Of a DNA stretch of 64,000 nucleotides, positions 9,363-21,314 are shown one piece after another. The notes under the pieces are model-generated. The model did not search any database. It was not told the origin of the DNA and saw only the letters and a program-made list of their open reading frames with translations. Source of the stretch: Costus lasius. Its lineage: Eukaryota; Streptophyta; Magnoliopsida; Zingiberales; Costaceae. Made by a program: the position numbers and the translations under genes. The DNA lies in assembly GCA_027563935.2 (NCBI GenBank), contig CM050453.2, forward strand, positions 62,046,018 to 62,110,017, in the 5' to 3' direction. Each line of letters begins with the position of its first letter. Positions within the stretch are counted from its first letter, which is position 1.

Positions 9363-11176
9363 ATTGGTATCAGAGGATGTTTTCGGTATGAAGCTTATGA
9401 TTGCTTGATGCTTTGTGATCCATGTTTTAGTTGTATAGATCTAGGCTTATGCTCATGCGAAAGGGTTACATGCATGTTTATCTGCGCAAATATGAAGTAT
9501 GTCACTCTTGGCGCATGTATTGGCGCATGTTAATGTTTTGTCACAAACCTACATCACTTGCGCGCTCACCTAGATCTATGCCCTTGCTATAAACCCTTAG
9601 ACGGGTTAGTAGGGTTGAAATCATCTTCTAAGATGGATCAAAATAGTCTGATCAGACCATCTGACAGCCTAGATGGGTTGACCAGATAGCACCTGTGCGC
9701 AAGCACGAGGTGGCTATAGGTCGACTGCATCAAGGGCGTGTAGCGAGGTCTGGTTGAGACAACCATTGAACGCGCATGAGTTAGGCCCGGGGTCACACCC
9801 GCTTGCTAGAACTCATGAAGGCAGTTCAGCCCTTGGCGCATGCATGGTTGACCATTAGGTCAACTCAAGTCAGTTAGGACTTGGTGCATGCAAGGGCAGT
9901 GGATCTGACTAGATATGATGAGTGGATCCCTATTGATGTACCGTTGTAAGGTAGTAGGGGAAATAAGACAAATAAAATTGATTCCGATGGGATTTTGAAA
10001 AATTTTATTTTGTTGATGGATCACATGTTGATTTGATGCCATGTGCTTGTTTATTTCATCTTGTGTGGGTTGCCCTTTTATTGTGTGCTGTGCTGGGGCC
10101 TGCGTGCCTGGATTAAAATTGTAAATTAATATTATTGTGATCTGTGCATCACTTTTAAATTAATTTATAAAATGTAATTGACCTGCGAGTCAATCTTGTC
10201 TAGATAGATTAAAATGTACTTTTAATCAGACAAGAGCTCAAAGCACACATGGATGAGGCGCTTGCAGCTTGAGGTTTGACCAGGTGGGAAGTCTAGGGTT
10301 TGACCCTAGGACAGGCGCATATACCTGGTGGGGGCACCTGAGCTGCAAAGGGCGCTTGGGCCCTGGTCTGGGCCAGATGAGAGGCAAAAAACCCAAGAAG
10401 CAAATGAAGACTTAAGATAACTTAAGGTCTTACCTAGGCTTTATGGGCGTTTACCACATAAGATCATCATGATTTGTTTGAATAATTAGAATTGCATGAT
10501 TTATTTATCTTATGCTATCACCATAGGGGTTGCATGATAGTTAAGAAGATTAAAAGACCGTTAAAATCCAACGCTAAAATATCAAGCTCGATAGCCTTCT
10601 GACGCGAAACCTCACTGTTCTGACTATCGTTGGAGCCGTGTTGTACCCACTCAGTGGGCACGTCCATCTATCTTCAGACGGTGTGTGATTTCACCTGCGT
10701 GTTACAGAGAAGGGATTTATCGCTTCTCGTTGCTCAGCATAGCACGTGGTGGTCCAGGGAGTAGGTCGGGTCAGCTTGACCATGTAGGCTACATATGGGG
10801 CATATGGTAGCTATATGGAGGCAGCCATCTGTGGGATCAGAGACTGTGTTGTGCCAACTCAGTTGGCACAGTCTACTGGATTGCCCAGATGAAGGGGAAT
10901 CGCACGGGTTGGCGATTGGCAAGGGACTGCCTACCAGAAATTAGTGCTTGTACTCTCTGTGCATCTTATCTCGCCTGAGCGGGACGCGGACACCAAGTAT
11001 GAAATCTGGATCCCATCTCACTAAAAGAGTGTTACTCTTTCGGGCTGTTTTGCTGGATTTTTCAGCCAGATAAAATAGTGAGAAAAGAATCTTTCTTAAG
11101 TCCTGGATTGATTCTAAACATTGATACTAACCTTGCTGTTCTTGCATTGTTGTAGATTCCTGCAGCAACGAACACC
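9363..11176 (+). other. Primer site and long untranslated leader of element A
   Basis: The primer site ttggtatcagagg is at 9364-9376. The next 1.8 kb has no credible ORF but is conserved in D and G, which suggests a function at the RNA level. It contains a 12 bp palindrome gtctgatcagac (9646-9657). Two hairpins share a UCA loop: one at 10646-10658 with a 5 bp stem, and one at 10850-10870 with a 9 bp stem. Packaging or dimerisation signals are expected in this part of a retroelement RNA, so that is the likely role. It is inferred, not shown. Confidence 0.7.
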
Positions 11177-14100
11177 ATGAGCTTCAATGTGCGATCCCTA
11201 CTGGAAAGGGAGAAGTTTGCTGGGCCAAACTTCTCGGACTGGTACGGACACCTTAAGATTGTTCTTAAGGCAGAGAGGAAACTGTATGTCCTCGAGACGG
11301 CTATACCGCCTCAACCCGCTGCGAACGCCGCAAGGGCGGTTCGCGATGCCTATGAAAAGCATGTCAATGATAGCATTGATGTCGCTTGCCTGATGCTAGC
11401 GTCTATGACGCCACCGCTGCAGCGTCAGCATGAGGATATGTCTGCTATAGAAATTATAGCAAACCTCAAGATGCTGTATGCTGCAGAGGCGAGGACTGAA
11501 CGCTATAATCTGACCAAGCTTTTCTTTCAGAGCAAACTGGCTGAAGGGAGTCCAGTGGGAGCTCATGTGCTCAAGATGATTGGGCACAAGGAGGCTCTAG
11601 AGAAACTGGGGCATACCATCAACCAGGAGCTTGCTGTAGACATTATTCTACAGTCTCTCCCGGCCTCTTTCGATGCGCTCATTATTAATTTTAATATGAA
11701 CAAGATCGACTGTACTCCGGCAGAGTTGCTGAATATGCTCTTGACTACGGAGGAGACTCTGAAGGGAAAGCCTTCAACCTCTGTCTTGATGTTCCCCTCC
11801 AGGAACAAGAAGAAGGGGAAGAAGGGCAAAGCCCCTGTCAAGAACTACAGTAAGGCTCTGAAACAGAAGGTGAAGCGGTCAAAGGACAACAGATGTTTCC
11901 ACTGTGGCCAGCTGGGTCACTGGAAAAAGGACTGTAAAGCGCTCCAAGGAGACAAGAAGGGAAGCATAGCTTCTGGCTCAGGTATATTTGTGACTGAGGT
12001 CATGATATCTTCTTCTTCTATTTCATGGGTGTTGGACACTGCATGTGGAGTTCACATTTGTTCAAATGTACAGGAACTCAAGAGAAGAAGACAGGTGGGA
12101 CAGCATGAGGTGGACCTACGAGTTGGAAACGGGGCACGGGTTGCTGCTGTTGCTGTAGGGGATTATTACATCTCATTACCATCTGGCATTGTATTAGAAT
12201 TAAACAATTGTTACTTTGTACCCAGTATTACCAAAAATATTATCTCTATTCCTGCTCTTGTCAGGAAAGGGTTTTCCTTTGAATGCAAGATTTCAAAGTG
12301 TTATCTTACTCTTGATAATATTGTTTATGCTACTGGTTCAATTAACAATGGGTTATTCATGTTGGACATGGAATATTCTATACAAAACATTGATAATAAG
12401 AAAGCCAAGTATGCTGATGACAGCACCTTGCTATGGCATAGTCGTTTAGGCCATATTAACAAGAAACGCATTAAGCGGTTGCATGACCATGGACTGCTGG
12501 GATCATTCTCCAATGAGGAGATTGATACATGCAAAGCTTGTTTAATGGGTAAAATGACGAAGGCTCCTTTTCCTCACAAAGGTCAAAGGGCTTCAGGTTT
12601 ACTTGACCTTATACACAGTGATGTGTGTGGGCCATTTAGTAAACATGCCAGAGGTGGCTATTCATACTTCATTACCTTCACTGATGATTTCAGTAGGTAT
12701 GGATATGTCTATCTAATGAGACATAAGAGTGAATCTTTTGACAAGTTCAAAGAGTTCAAAAATGAAGTACAGAATCAGCTAGGCCGAAATATCAAGGCAC
12801 TTCGTTCTGATCGAGGTGGTGAATACCTAAGTCGAGAGTTTATTGACTATCTGAAGGAGTGTGGGATTATCTCACAGCTCACTCCGCCAGGAACACCGCA
12901 ATGGAATGGTGTGTCTGAGAGGAGGAACAGAACCTTACTAGATATGGTTCGTTCTATGATGAGTCAGGCTACTCTACCTTACTCCTTTTGGGGATTTGCA
13001 CTGGAAACAGCTGCAAAGGTACTAAACCGAGTGCCATCCAAGGCAGTTTCTAAGACTCCATATGAGTTATGGTATGGGAAACAGCCTAGCTTGACATTTG
13101 TTAAGATCTGGGGTTGCGAGGCTTATGTCAAAAAGCTCGCCTCTGGGAAACTAGAGAGCAGATCTGAGAAATGTATCTTTGTCGGTTACCCTAAGGAAAC
13201 TAAGGGTTATTATTTCTACGATCCCAAAGAGAACAAAGTATTTGTTGCTCGGATGGCAATTTTTCTTGAGAAGGAGTTTCTTCTGTAAGAAGCCAGTGGG
13301 AGAGAAATAAAGCTGGATGAGAATCCAGAGGAAGGACAAAGTAGTCAAGCACAGTTGGATGAGCCTGAGCCGGTAGAACAGGTTATTGAACAACCTGAGG
13401 CTCAGATATCACGGGAACCGCGAAGATCGGGAAGGATCCGTCGACAGCCTGAGCGCTATGACGGAGTCTACATCATTGATAATGATGAACCCCTCACTTA
13501 TGCGGATGCGGTCAGTGGACCGGAGTCAGCGAGATGGCTTGAAGCTATGCGAGCCGAGATGGACTCCATGTCAGATAACCAAGTCTGGGATTTGGTTGAT
13601 CCGCCTCCGGGAGTAATCCCTATAGGCTGTAAATGGATCTTCAAGAAGAAGATTGACATGGATGGTAACGTGGTTACCTATAAAGGCATGCTAGTTGCGA
13701 AAGGTTTCAAACAAATCTACGGGATAGATTATGATGAAACTTTCTCTCCTGTAGCCATGTTCAAGTCTATTCGGATTCTTTTCGCGATAGCAGCATATTA
13801 TGATTATGAGATCTGGCAAATGGATGTGAAGACAGCTTTCCTTAATGGAAATCTGGATGAGGATGTGTATATGACACAACCAGAAGGATTCACTAATCCA
13901 TCAGATCGTCATAAAATATGTAAGTTAAAGAAGTCCATTTATGGACTTAAGCAAGCATCTAGAAGCTGGAATATTCGTTTTGATGAATCAATCTCTGAGT
14001 TTGGTTTCATCAAGAATGAAGATGACCCGTGTGTATATAAGAGGTTTAGTGGGAGCGTGATTACTTTCCTAGTCCTCTACGTCGATGATATCTTAATCAT

Positions 14101-15061
14101 TGGAAACGATATTCCTGAACTGCATGCTGTTAAAGCATGGTTAGGAAAATGTTTCCAGATGAAAGATCTAGGAGAAGCAGCCTATGTATTAGGTGTGAAG
14201 ATCTACAGGGATAGATCTAAGAGGCTTCTCAGGCTGTGCCAGAGTACTTACATCGATAAAGTCCTGGAGAGATTCCATTTAGAGAATTCTAAAAGAGGAT
14301 ATCTTCCAGTCAGACATGGTCTGAATCTTTCAAAGAGTCAGTGTCCACAAACACAGACTGAGAAAGATGAAATGGACAATACGCCTTATGCTTCGGCTAT
14401 TGGGTCCATAATGTATGCGATGTTGTGTACTCGCCCAGACGTCGCTTACGGGTTAAGCGTGACCAGTCGGTTCCAAAGTAATCCAGGTCAGGCACACTGG
14501 ATTGCGGTCAAGAACATTTTAAAATATCTGCGGAGGACCAAAGATATGTTCTTGACATATGGTGGTCAGGAAGAACTCAGTATTGAAGGATATACTGACG
14601 CTTCATTCCAGTCGGACCAGGATGATTTCCGATCGCAATCAGGCTATGTCTTTAGCTTTAATGGAGGAGCAGTGGTGTGGAAAAGTTTCAAACAGTCTAC
14701 TGTTGCTGATTCCACAACAGAAGCCGAGTATGTTGCAGCCTCGGAAGCATCCAAGGAGGCAGTGTGGATTCGTAAGTTCGTTCAAGAACTTGGTGTTGTT
14801 CCTTCGAGTGCAGATCCATTGGTTATCTTCTGTGATAACACTGGAGCAATAGCACAAGCAAAGGAACCACGGTCGCACCAGAAGTCCAAGCACATACAGA
14901 GGAGGTTTCTCTTGAACCGGGAGATCATTGATCGTGGCGAGATCAAAATTTGCAAGGTTCATACAGATGACAATCTGGCTGACCCGCTTACCAAGCCTCT
15001 GGCGCAGCAGAAGCATGAGAAGCACTGTAATAATATGGGTTTGAGATTTCTCAACCATTAA
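11177..15061 (+). pseudogene. Copia gag-pol of element A, broken by one TAA
   Basis: This is a single frame of 1295 codons with TAA at 13286-13288 where the relatives read CAA. Before the stop are Gag, a CX2CX4HX4C knuckle (CFHCGQLGHWKKDC, near residue 240), the protease motif VLDTACG, and integrase with its HHCC finger and DDE residues. After it are reverse transcriptase with YVDD and RNase H. All domains remain open on either side, so a single C-to-T change is the only obvious lesion. As it stands it would give a 703-residue Gag-PR-IN product lacking reverse transcriptase. The ATG context and start match D and G. Readthrough is conceivable, but nothing in the sequence supports it. Confidence 0.88.
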
Positions 15062-15082
15062 GATTAAGTGCAAGTGGGAGAT

Positions 15083-16779
15083 TGTTGGGGTATGCCCTTA
15101 AGGCTAATGTTTGAGGCCTTGGGATTCTATCCGTATCATGTATATATAAACTCTTATGTTTATAAAGGCAATGGTTGTTATTCAGTATGTTACATTGTCT
15201 GCTGCAATAAGTGTGCTTCTGAATAATGTCTCAATGCTGTTCAGCTAGGCTGACATGCTGTAATGTCCTTAGTCGAGATATCTTGGTGAACATGAGACAG
15301 CCTTGATATGATTGAGACTAATATGTGTTCTAATCTTATAGGATGCTTCGAGCATGGAATAAGATGTAGACTCATGGGTACATTGGATGTACTGGACAGA
15401 CCCTACTAGGATATTCAATTGCTTGTCACAATGTGAATAATCCTTGTTTGCAACAAGTGGCACATGTCCTTTGACTTGAGATCACTTGTGTTTCTAAATG
15501 ATGATTGTCATTGTTTTGAGGTAGTTCAATATCATTTGAAACATAATGATTATAGACTATCTTGGATGATGATCATGAGTCAGGTTAGGACACTAGTGAT
15601 AGATACAGGATTGCCGTCTCCTTGTTTAAGGAGTGTGATGTTCTAAAGGGGCCCCCCTGAATGAGATGATTGAGAAAGTGTATGGCCATACCCAGGTGAC
15701 TATGTTCATCTGATCTAATCATGCTCATCATATTGGAGCCACAGGCTTGACACGCTTGTCCAATAAGAACATCCAGTGGCAAAGGAAACATGCATGCCTC
15801 GTGAAGTTGATTCACTCTTGTGCTGTGGTTTGGGTGGAGTCTTGGAAGACTCTTTCCTTTACATCGGGAGACAGTGATGTGTTGCTAGATACCCCTCACT
15901 GATCGTGATAACGTAAGTTATCGTTACCGACATTTAAAGGAAACCCTCAGGGTCGCACAATTTGATGATATGGCTTACTTAAGTCAGATCGTGTGGACTG
16001 AATTGTTTGGGTTCAGTTTAAAGGAATATAGACTCGGATTGTAAGTGAGATCTGGTCTGATCATGTTTGATTGATTAGGGCTTGAGATCGGTAAGCTTCG
16101 ATCGAGAGAGATGATGCTAGATCGGTAAGATCAGGAGCATCAAAGAGATGAACGGTTAGATCTGGAACCTTAGGGTTTACTATGGTCTAGACCAAATGGC
16201 TTGGGCTATTTTGATTTGGTTTATGAACCAAATTCGATTGGGACGTTTTGGCTTGAACCGGTTCACAAAGGTGAATGCTTGGTTCAATGCTAGTATGCGT
16301 TTTTGGGTTGGCATGAGCGCATGGATTAATGATGTTCCATTTTTGGAATGTCTTCAATGCCGATTCCTCTCAACGCCAAAACGCAAATACGTTCCCCTCT
16401 TCTCGTGTGAAAAAACTTGCACTCTCGTGTAGAGGAGGTTGACGAGGAAGAGAGGCTTTGGACAAGGAGCTCTCGGCCAAGAAGGAGACATCTCATCCCT
16501 TCCATACGACAAGTACCTTTGAAGAACCTTGCTAGCACAAGGATCTCAAAGAGTGGCCGACTTCATCTTGTGTGCGCGCCGTTTGGAGGAGATCTATTTT
16601 GTTCTCTTGCTTCCAAGTCGTCACCCACACAATGGCTATGGTATGATCTTATTTGGTTAAGTTGATCATATGCTCTTACTTGCGATCCTATGAAACCCTT
16701 GCATCCGCTGCAAAATTTTCAATGTGCCCCCATTTAGGGTTTCACCCCCTTGCGCTGCCCCTTGAAGGGGACCTTTTCA
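15083..16779 (+). repeat. 3' LTR of element A
   Basis: It follows the polypurine tract gtgggaga (about 15074-15081) and has the same length as the 5' LTR. Differences seen by eye include positions matching 7920, 8278 and the gctccccc/gctgcccc pair near the end. It ends in ttttca before ctgtg. Confidence 0.92.
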
Positions 16780-16784
16780 CTGTG

Positions 16785-17819
16785 ATCATGGCGAAGAGGT
16801 GGCCGGAGTTTGGTGACGGGCGGTGGCTGGTCGGAGGAGCATGATGCGGAAGGGCGGAGCACGGTCGCGGGCAGGGCAGAAGCAGGGGATGTTGCGCCGG
16901 AGAAGGATTTGTTGCCGGCCGGCCAGTGGTTGACCAAATCAAAAACTGCTACTACTGGAGTTTTGTATGGTTGTGGTGACGACGTGGCAGGAGTTTCGGG
17001 GCGGACGGTGGCCGGTCGGAGGAGGACGACGGTGAAAGGCGGGAGTAGGGTAGAAACTGGGTGGAAACAGGGGAACACGTCTGTGTTTCGATTCTGGCGA
17101 TCGGCGTGGCGGATGGGCAGATGCTGGTGGCTGTGGCTTCGTCTTGGGGAGAGGGAGTGGTGGCCGAAGTCTCGTGGAGATCCGGCCGGTGGATCGTCGG
17201 CGGCGAACTCAGAAAATTCCAAAAATCTGGAACTGTTGCGGCTGGAAGATTGAACTTGGGAGGAAGAAGAGAATGGAGGAGAGGGGAAGAGAGGAGGAAG
17301 GGCTCAGCCCTAGATGGAGGTGAGGGGAAGGATAGGCAACACAAGCGCCTCAGAGGAGAAGAAGATCGGAGACATCCGATTGAGGAAGAAAAACCATTTC
17401 CATTCAACAAATCTGCGTTTACAAGGTTCAAGCTTTGATACATATAGGAGAAGCTTTGAGAGAGGTTGCACGCGAACGTTCAAGGTGAACGTTGTTCTTT
17501 CCATCTCCAGCAAAGAGACGTTGTGCTTCCATTTGCAGCGATGAAGGGAGAGACGTTGAGCCTTCCTTCTTTGCAGTGATCAAGATTTGTGTTGATGTGC
17601 GCTTTGATGAAATCCTAGAATCTGATTTGGAGTTGGCGCATCTTGCTTTGTTGCTGGCTGATCCAATGGAATAGTCTTGGGCTTCTTTGTGGCGAATTAT
17701 TGCTGATAAGTGGGCTTTGTCTTGGGCCTCTTATGAAGTGGTTAATTATTGAGCTAGCTTTATTGATTGAGCTTGCTAGCTTATTCGCGACCTCACGAGT
17801 CTTTGTCTATGGCACCTTT
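16785..17819 (-). repeat. 5' LTR of element B, segment 2 of 3
   Basis: This continues the B LTR after element A, matching 4079-5113 of the left copy. It breaks off at ccttt (17815-17819), the target duplication of element D. It contains the GC-rich middle of the LTR. The Arg/Gly-rich frames there are not considered genes. Confidence 0.88.
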
Positions 17820-19493
17820 TGTTGGGGTATGCCCTTAAGGCTAATGTTTGAGGCCTATGGGAATGTATCAGTATCATGTAATAAACTGTTATGTTTATAA
17901 AGGCATGGTTGTTATTCAGTTAGTTACATTGTCTGCTGCAATATATGTTCTTCTGAATAATGTCTCAAAGCTGTTCAGCTGGGCTGACATGCAATTATGT
18001 CCTTAGTCGATATATCTTGGTGAACATGAGACAGCCTTGATATGGTCAAGACTAATATGTGTTCTAATCTTATAGGATGCTTCGAGCATGGAATAAGATG
18101 TAGACTCATGGGTACATTGGATGTACTGGACAGACCCTACTAGGATGTTCAATTGTTTGTCACAATGTGAATATTCCTTGAATGTGACAAGTGGCACATT
18201 TCCTCTGACTTGAGATCACTTGTGTTATCTAAATGATGATTGCCATTGTTTTGAGGTAGTTCAATATCATTTGAAACATAATGATTATAGACTATCTTGG
18301 ATGGTGAGCTTGAATCAGGTTAGGGCACTAGTGATAGACATAGGATTGCCGTCTCCTTGTTTAAGGAGTGTGATGTTCTAAAGGGGCCCCCTGGATGAGA
18401 TGATTGAGAAAGTGTATGGCCATACCCAGGTGACTGTGTTCATCTGATCTAATCATGCACATCATATTGGAGTTACAAGCTTGACAGGCTTGTCCAATAA
18501 GAACATCCAGTGGCAAAGGAAATATGCATGCCTTGTGAATTGATTCACACTTGTGCTATGGTTTGGGTGTAGTCTTGGAAGACTCTTTCCTTTATATCGG
18601 GAGACAGTGATGTGTTGCTAGATACCCCTCACTGATCGTGATAATGAGAATTATCGTTACCGACATTTAGAGGAAACCCTCAGGGTCGCACAATTTGATG
18701 ATATGGCTTACTTAAGTCAGATCGTGTGGACTGAATTGTTCGGGTTCAGTTTAAAGGGATTTAATCTCTGATTGTAAGTGAGATCTGGTCTAATCATGTT
18801 TGATTGATTAGGGCTTGAGATCGGTAAGCTTTGATCGAGAGATTGGATGCTAGATCGGTCAGATCAGGAGCATCGAGAGATTGACGGTCAGATCAAGAAC
18901 TTAAGTGTTTATTGTGGTCTGGACTGATTGCTTGGTTTATTTGGTTATTGAACCAAACTTAAGTGAACCGGCTCATGGATGAGCGCTTGGTTCAATTCAA
19001 AGAAGAGAGGAAAATGCGATTGGTTAAATGCATGAACACATGATCGCATGAAAGAGTGAGGTTGGCTATTTTTAGCAACCACGTCTCCATGTCTTGTGTG
19101 GAGCGCATATCGTGTGGCCTCCTCTCTATTCTCGTCGCCTCCTCTCGTGTTGATCATTATTCTTCACGCCTTGAAGAGTCGAAAAGAAAAACAAGCAAGC
19201 TCTCTCTCATTTCCCATACGAAGGACTCCTTGAAGATTTGCTAGCACAAAGTCGCCAAGGAAGTAGTCGCCTTCTCATTGTGTGCGTCATCTAAGGAGAA
19301 GAGGCACTTGCGTCTTTGATTCTAAGACACCATCAAACCGATGGCAATGGTATGATTTTATCTCTTGTGCAATCGGTTTTTTAAGTTGATAATAATACAT
19401 GCATCAAAGGTCCTAGAAACCCTCCTTTCCGTTGCTTTAAAAATTACATGCGCCTATCTAGGGTTTCGCCCCCCTTATTTAGGGGTTCTTTCA
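17820..19493 (+). repeat. 5' LTR of element D
   Basis: This LTR is 1674 bp, starts TGTTGGGGTATG and ends ggttctttca. It carries the promoter and polyadenylation signals of the element by position. The last 500 bp (the part nearest the primer site) differs strongly from that of A although the rest is similar. Confidence 0.93.
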
Positions 19494-21314
19494 ATTGGTA
19501 TCAGAGCCATTGTTTGCATGTTTCTATGATTGCTTAAAACTTTGTGATCCATGTATAAGTATGCTTAGATCTATAACATGCGCATATTAGATGTTCCATG
19601 CGAAAAATATATCATGTTACATTCAAACCTTGGCGCATGTTCTTGGCGCTTGTTTTTGTATGTTTTTCTCAAAAACTTATATCACATGCGCGTATAACCT
19701 TAGATCTAAGGCACCTACTGTAAACCCTTAGATGGGTTATTAGGGTTGAAATCTCAGTCTAGTCAAGATCCAACCAGTCTGATCAGACTATCTGACAGCC
19801 TGAATGGGTCGACCAGATAGCACCTTGGCGCAAGCCTGAGGTGGCTATAGGTCGACTGCAGACAGGTGTGTAGCGATGTCTGATTGAGACAACTAATGAA
19901 CACACATGAGTTAGGCCCGGGGTCACACCCGCTTGCCAGACCTCATTGTGGTTGTTCAGCCCTGGCGCATGCATAGTTGACCTTATGGTCAACTCAAGTC
20001 AGTTAGGACTTGGTGCATGAAAGGGCAGTGGATCTGACTGGGTCTGATGAGTGGATCCCTAGTAATGGACCATTGTAAGGTAGTAGGGCGAATAAGGAAA
20101 ATTAAAATTGATCCCAAGGGGTTTTCGAAATTTAATTTTTCATGAGTGGATCACATGTTGGTTGTTGCATATGCTTGTTTATTTCTTCTTATGTGGGCTG
20201 CCCGTTATTAATGTGTGCTGTGCTGGGGCCTGCGTGCCTGGGAGTTAATTGTAAATTAATTTTTATTTTTGTGATCTGCGAATCACAGTTTAATTAATTT
20301 ATAATGTGAAATTGACCTGCGTGTCAATCTTGTCTAGATAGTTAAATTTGTAATTTAATTAGACAAGAGCACTGAGCACACTTGGCAGAGGCGCATGCAG
20401 TAGTGGCTGGACCAGGTGGGAGGTCTAGGGATCGACCCTAGGACCAGGCGCATATTCCTGGTGGGCGCACCTATGCTGCAGATGGCGCTTGGGCCCTGGT
20501 TTGGGCCAGATGAGCAGCTAAAGACCCATGAAGAGCAAGTGAAGACTTAATTTAAGTTAAGGTCTCACTAGGGCTATGGGCTTTTACCACATAAGATTCA
20601 TGCTTTCTTTTATTGTTTAAATATTAGAATTGCATGATTAGTTTATCTTCTGCTATCACCATAGGAATTGCATGATAGTGAAGAAGATAAAAGACCGTTA
20701 AAATCCAACGATCAAATATCAAGCTCGTAAGCCTTCTGACGCGAAACCTCACTGTTCTGATTATCGTTGGAGCCGTGTTGTACCCACTCAGTGGGCACGT
20801 CCATCTATCTTCAGACGGTGCGGGACTACACCTGTGTGTTACAGAGTAGGGATTTATCCCTTCTCGTTGCTCAGCATAGCACATGGTGGTCCAGGGAGTA
20901 GGTCGGGTCAGCTTGACCGTGTAGGCTACATATGTGGCGCATATGGTAGCACATGGAGGCAGCCATCTGTGGGGTCAAAGACTGTGTTGTACCAACTCAG
21001 TTGGCACAGTCTGCTGGATTGCCCGGATGAAGGGGAATCGCACGGGTTGGCGATTGGCTGGGACAGCCTACCAGAGATTAGTGCTTGTACTCTCTGTGCA
21101 TCTTATCTCGCCTGAGCGGGACGCGGAGACCAAGTATGAAATCTGGATCCCATCTCACTAAAAGAGTTCTACTCTTTCGGGCTGTTTTGCTGGATTTTTC
21201 AGCCAGATAAAATAGTGAGAAAAAGAATCTTTCTTAAGTCCTGATTGATTCTTATACATTGATACTGACCTTGCTGTTCTTGCATTGTTGTAGATACCTG
21301 CAGCAACGAACACC
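19494..21314 (+). other. Primer site and long leader of element D
   Basis: The primer site ttggtatcagagc is at 19495-19507. The leader is 1.8 kb with no supported ORF. It has a perfect 14 bp palindrome agtctgatcagact (19776-19789) and UCA-loop hairpins at 20783-20795 (cccac/gtggg) and 20992-21004 (ccaac/gttgg), equivalent to those in A and G. These are candidate RNA packaging or dimer signals by position and conservation. Confidence 0.7.

Larger units (their letters stand above)
7666..16779 (+). mobile_element. Element A: Ty1/copia retrotransposon, one nonsense codon
   Basis: A has two 1697 bp LTRs beginning TGTTGGGG and ending TTTTCA. Target duplication ctgtg lies at 7661-7665 and 16780-16784. 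The order is LTR, primer site, 1.8 kb leader, gag-pol, polypurine tract, LTR. I found seven LTR-LTR differences by eye, so insertion was fairly recent. It sits in the 5' LTR of element B in the opposite orientation. It is closely related to D, F and G. Confidence 0.93.

Noticed and set aside
13289..13354. Possible separate second ORF (RT-RNase H) in element A starting at 13355
   Set aside because: It is in the same frame as the upstream ORF and is separated only by one TAA. The ATG at 13355 is internal in D and G, so this is one broken gene.
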